Assembly (NCBI GenBank): GCA_019308685.1
Contig: JAFDHQ010000026.1
Location: 1 to 32,845 of the forward strand
Reading direction: 5' to 3'
DNA from: Deltaproteobacteria bacterium
GTDB taxonomy: Bacteria > Desulfobacterota > Desulfobacteria > Desulfobacterales > UBA11574
DNA length: 32,845 bases
The position numbers and the translations under genes are program-made. A model generated the notes under the pieces. It did not search any database and was not told the origin of the DNA. It saw nothing but the letters and a program-made list of their open reading frames with translations. Position 1 is the first letter of the stretch. Each line of letters opens with the position of its first letter. Shown here piece by piece: positions 30,046 to 32,845 of this stretch.

Positions 30046-31386
30046 TTATTTCATTTCAATACCGTAACGGATGATCTTGCGGCGAAGGGTGTTTTTGTCG
30101 ATACCCAGCTCTTTGGCGGTTACCGCTTTTTTCCAATTATTTCTCTGGAGAGCCTGAAAAATTGCATTCTTTTCAATATCTTTCAGGGTGGTACCACCGG
30201 TGGCAAAAATGGCATTAATTTCCGACAGCAGTTTATCCGGTAAGTGTTGCAGACGAATCAATGGCTCTCTGCAGAGGATAAACGCATGTTCAATCACATT
30301 TTCAAGCTCACGTATGTTGCCGGGCCAGTCATAGAGCATCACCGCAGCCATTGCCTCCTGAGTAAGGCCAAGAATTTTCTTCTTTTTTCCACGATTGAAC
30401 CGCTCGATAAAATGGTTCACCAAAAGAGGAATATCCTCTTTTCGTTCCGAAAGCGTCGGCAATGTCAACTTCATTACGTTAATGCGGAAAAACAGATCTT
30501 CCCTGAATTTTTGTTCTTCAACCAGTTTGTCCAGTTCTTGATGGGTTGCCACTACAACCCGGGCATTGGTCTGGGCGGGTTTAATGGATCCCAAAGGCTC
30601 ATAAGTCTTTTCCTCCAGAACTCGCAAAAGGCGAGTCTGCATGGCCCTGGAAATATCACCGATCTCGTCAAGAAAAATAGTACCGTTTTGAGCACGGGCA
30701 AAACGCCCGGGTTTGTCTATTCTGGCATCGGTAAATGCACCGGCTTTGTATCCAAAAAGCTCTGATTCGATCAATGTATCGGGCAATGCACCGCAATTGA
30801 CCGGTACAAACGGTCCGTTTTTTTTCGGACTGTTGTTATGGATCGCCTTGGCAAGCAATTCTTTTCCGGTACCGGTGGCGCCTTCTATTAAAACGATACA
30901 GTCGCTGTCGGCAATTAAAAGAAGGGTTGAAAAAATTTCGAGCATTCTTTGATTCTTGCTCACCATATTTTCAAAAGAGTAACTTTTTTGAAGTGATTTG
31001 CGCAACCGGGTAATCGCGGACAAATCCCTGAACGTCTCAACACCGCCGATCATACGGCCGTTTGAATCCTTCAATATCGTGGCATTGACACTGATGGGGA
31101 TGCATTTTTCATCGGAACGGTGAATGTAAACCGGCATATTTATAATTGGCTGATTGGTTTTTATGGCCTTGAGGAGAGCACAATCTGCTGTATTGCATAC
31201 GTTGGCACCGAAAACCTCCGAACATAGGCATCCCATGGCCGCTTCCTTGGAGACTCCGGTAATTTTTTCTGCTGACCGATTAAATGAAGTGATGCGCCAG
31301 TCTAAATCAACAGTAAAGACCCCTTCCTCGATACTGTCCAATATAATATTATGGTCTTCCCCTGTTAATTGGCGTGGCAAGTCCAT
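30046..31386 (-). CDS. Sigma-54-dependent activator with cysteine-containing PAS domain
   Basis: The 446-residue protein has an N-terminal PAS domain (about 10-125) holding Cys53, Cys55, Cys64 and Cys69, a central AAA+ domain with Walker A GATGTGKE (169-176), the sigma-54 contact loop GAFTDA (216-221, usually GAFTGA) and Walker B TIFLDE (236-241), and a C-terminal Fis-type helix-turn-helix (about 400-445). It activates sigma-54 promoters from upstream sites in response to a signal, and the cysteines hint at redox, metal or cluster sensing. It leads the YkgJ operon. No good ribosome site precedes the ATG. Confidence 0.93.
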   Translation of the reverse strand: MDLPRQLTGEDHNIILDSIEEGVFTVDLDWRITSFNRSAEKITGVSKEAAMGCLCSEVFGANVCNTADCALLKAIKTNQPIINMPVYIHRSDEKCIPISVNATILKDSNGRMIGGVETFRDLSAITRLRKSLQKSYSFENMVSKNQRMLEIFSTLLLIADSDCIVLIEGATGTGKELLAKAIHNNSPKKNGPFVPVNCGALPDTLIESELFGYKAGAFTDARIDKPGRFARAQNGTIFLDEIGDISRAMQTRLLRVLEEKTYEPLGSIKPAQTNARVVVATHQELDKLVEEQKFREDLFFRINVMKLTLPTLSERKEDIPLLVNHFIERFNRGKKKKILGLTQEAMAAVMLYDWPGNIRELENVIEHAFILCREPLIRLQHLPDKLLSEINAIFATGGTTLKDIEKNAIFQALQRNNWKKAVTAKELGIDKNTLRRKIIRYGIEMK

Positions 31387-31470
31387 TAGCGCATCGAATA
31401 TTTGGTTAGTTATGATTAAAATGTCGTCGAATCATCGAAATGCTTCTTGAAATAAATATATTATAATTGT

Positions 31471-31500
31471 TTTCGGTTTTGTTTACGCTCAATTAGGGTT
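31471..31500 (+). repeat. Direct repeat, copy 1
   Basis: 30 bases, 29 identical to 31742-31771. The core is CGGTTTTGTTTA(C/T)GCTCAATTAGGG. It lies 85 bases upstream of the regulator start. Confidence 0.85.
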
Positions 31501-31741
31501 CTATTATACCATTTAACTATGCAGAGATTCTGAGGAGATCAGGTGTCGGGAGAATCCAGTATCGCCTGTTCAGGTAAAGAGAATTATTTATTATTAATTT
31601 TTCTCCTTATTCCAAAATGGTAATATCATGCCTGTGGATCTGAAATTAAAAAATGCTTAAATATAATAAAAACTGTGCCTGTTGTCAATATTAAACCCTA
31701 ACTAAGCGAAAGACTCATTAAAATAGACAGATAATGATCGG

Positions 31742-31771
31742 TTTCGGTTTTGTTTATGCTCAATTAGGGTT
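31742..31771 (+). repeat. Direct repeat, copy 2
   Basis: Partner of 31471-31500. It lies 118 bases upstream of the DUF362 start, so each divergent gene has one copy in its upstream region. Confidence 0.85.
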
Positions 31772-31889
31772 TCATTACCCGCAACTGAGAGTGACACTGA
31801 GTGTAACCTCTGTATTCAAACGCCTTGACTTTGAGTAAAGCAATAGGTAATTTTTTTTATCAAGACAACAATTTTATCGGGAGGATGCC

Positions 31890-32845
31890 ATGAAAAGCAA
31901 TGTTTATTTTATCGATTTAAGAGCCACAGCCAAGGAAAGTCTTATTGCAAAGCTTGCCAGGCTTTTGGATACCACGGGCCTTTCTGAAACCATCAAAGAG
32001 AGGGATCTCGTTGCGGTTAAACTCCATTTTGGAGAGCAGGGGAATACCGCGTTTATCCGGCCCGTATTTATACGGAAGATCGTGGAATCGATAAAAAATA
32101 TCGGTGGGGTTCCGTTTCTGACCGATGCCAATACCCTCTATGCCGGGACACGAAGCGACTCTCCCCATCATTTGTTAACCGCGATTCAAAACGGTTTTGC
32201 ATATGCTGTGGTGGATGCTCCTATTATCATTGCCGATGGATTAAGAGGCAAAAATGAAACAGCGGTAACCATCAATCAGAAAAATTATAAAAAAGTGTAC
32301 ATCGGATCGGATATAATGGAGGCCGATGCACTGATATCCGTGGCCCATTTCAAAGGACATGAACTCTCCGGTTTTGGCGGGACCATAAAAAATGTGGGAA
32401 TGGGATGCGCTTCCCGCCGGGGAAAACTGGCGCAGCATTCAACGGTATCCCCCCAAGTGATTGAGGAAAAATGTGTGGGATGCGGAGACTGTACGGATCA
32501 CTGTTCACAGAACGCCCTTTCACTGAAAAAAGAAAAGGCGGTGCTGGACGCAAAAAAATGTATCGGCTGCGGGGAATGTATTATTATTTGTCCCAACGAT
32601 GCCATCGAGATCCAGTGGAATCAAGCCATACCTGTTTTTTTGGAAAATATGGTGGAATACACCCTGGGTGTTTTAAAGAATAAAGCAAATAAAACATTGT
32701 TCGTAAATTTCATCACCGATGTATCCCCGGCATGTGATTGCTACGGTCATAACGATGCCCCTATCGTAAGGAACATCGGCATCGTTGCGTCCACCGACCC
32801 GGTTGCCATTGACCAGGCATCTGTCGATCTTGTGAACCGGGAACA
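31890..32845 (+). CDS. DUF362 protein with two [4Fe-4S] ferredoxin motifs (3' end outside window)
   Basis: At least 318 residues are visible and no stop is reached. The N-terminal part (MKSNVYFIDLRATAKESL..., VAVKLHFGEQGN, FLTDANTLYAGTR, ISVAHFKGHELSGFGG) is the DUF362 domain. After it come two ferredoxin motifs, EEKCVGCGDCTDHC and KKCIGCGECIIICP (about residues 193-233). Such proteins probably couple cluster electron transfer to an unknown reaction in anaerobes. The start has GGGAGGATGCC just upstream. It is divergent from the sigma-54 regulator and could be a target of it. Confidence 0.88.
   Translation, partial: MKSNVYFIDLRATAKESLIAKLARLLDTTGLSETIKERDLVAVKLHFGEQGNTAFIRPVFIRKIVESIKNIGGVPFLTDANTLYAGTRSDSPHHLLTAIQNGFAYAVVDAPIIIADGLRGKNETAVTINQKNYKKVYIGSDIMEADALISVAHFKGHELSGFGGTIKNVGMGCASRRGKLAQHSTVSPQVIEEKCVGCGDCTDHCSQNALSLKKEKAVLDAKKCIGCGECIIICPNDAIEIQWNQAIPVFLENMVEYTLGVLKNKANKTLFVNFITDVSPACDCYGHNDAPIVRNIGIVASTDPVAIDQASVDLVNRE

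Larger units (their letters stand above)
31387..31889. other. Divergent promoter region with 30-base direct repeats
   Basis: The 503-base gap between the divergent sigma-54 regulator and DUF362 genes holds no gene. It contains a near-identical direct repeat, TTTCGGTTTTGTTTACGCTC... at 31471-31500 and 31742-31771 (29 of 30 bases), plus a looser inverted copy (AAACCCTAACTAAGC, from about 31693). These look like binding sites for a shared regulator or a dispersed repeat. I could not identify a clear -24/-12 sigma-54 promoter by eye. Confidence 0.6.

Overview
The window looks like chromosome of a mesophilic sulfate-reducing Desulfobacterota, most likely in or near the Desulfobacterales. The strongest evidence is an adenylylsulfate reductase pair (aprB 23140-23583, aprA 23599-25551). 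A siroheme-decarboxylase-type AhbB (about 2712-3194), belonging to the siroheme-to-heme route used by sulfate reducers and archaea, supports this. So do the moderate base composition and the many palindromic intergenic repeats. I see no rRNA, tRNA, CRISPR array, prophage or insertion-sequence transposase.

Left part (1-4543): a heptamer tandem repeat, a radical SAM/SPASM protein and a lipoprotein on the minus strand, then ahbB and a B12-binding radical SAM protein on the plus strand. A long minus-strand housekeeping block follows (11739 down to 4835). In transcription order it runs hisI, hisG, class I aminotransferase, engB, era, an ATP-grasp protein, an HNH nuclease and a DHH phosphoesterase. 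Overlapping stop/start codons couple hisI-hisG and era-ATP-grasp. Two large folded intergenic elements lie on either side of engB.

Middle part (11903-20555): an RNase II-type exonuclease, then a convergent pair that are both predicted aminoacyl-tRNA trans-editing factors (a free-standing archaeal-type ThrRS editing domain and a YbaK-family deacylase). Next is a metal-handling cluster: CGGC protein, NifX/NafY-like protein with a Gly/Arg tail, FmdB zinc ribbon, small unknown, DUF89/ARMT1-like protein, DUF134 regulator, DUF5320-like Gly/Arg peptide and two metallo-beta-lactamase-fold proteins. This resembles orange-protein (ORP)/Mrp loci of sulfate reducers but has no Mrp/MinD ATPase here. A tandem ribbon-helix-helix-like protein, a small heat-shock protein and a YkgJ-type cysteine-cluster protein follow.

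Right part (22628-32845): the aprBA operon, not followed by qmoABC. After it come unrecognised or zinc-binding small genes (25661-28459), two tandem YkgJ-family proteins behind a sigma-54-dependent activator with a cysteine-rich PAS domain, and the start of a DUF362/ferredoxin protein that runs off the end.

The most notable non-coding feature is a set of palindromic repeats of about 120-200 bp. One spans the stop codons of both convergent trans-editing genes. Another is exactly symmetric over 149 bp, and its end sequence recurs alone at two other places. No single obvious new defence or mobile system is visible. The best candidates for new biology are the paired trans-editing genes, the ATPase-less metal cluster with Gly/Arg tails, and the PAS(Cys)-sigma54/YkgJ operon.
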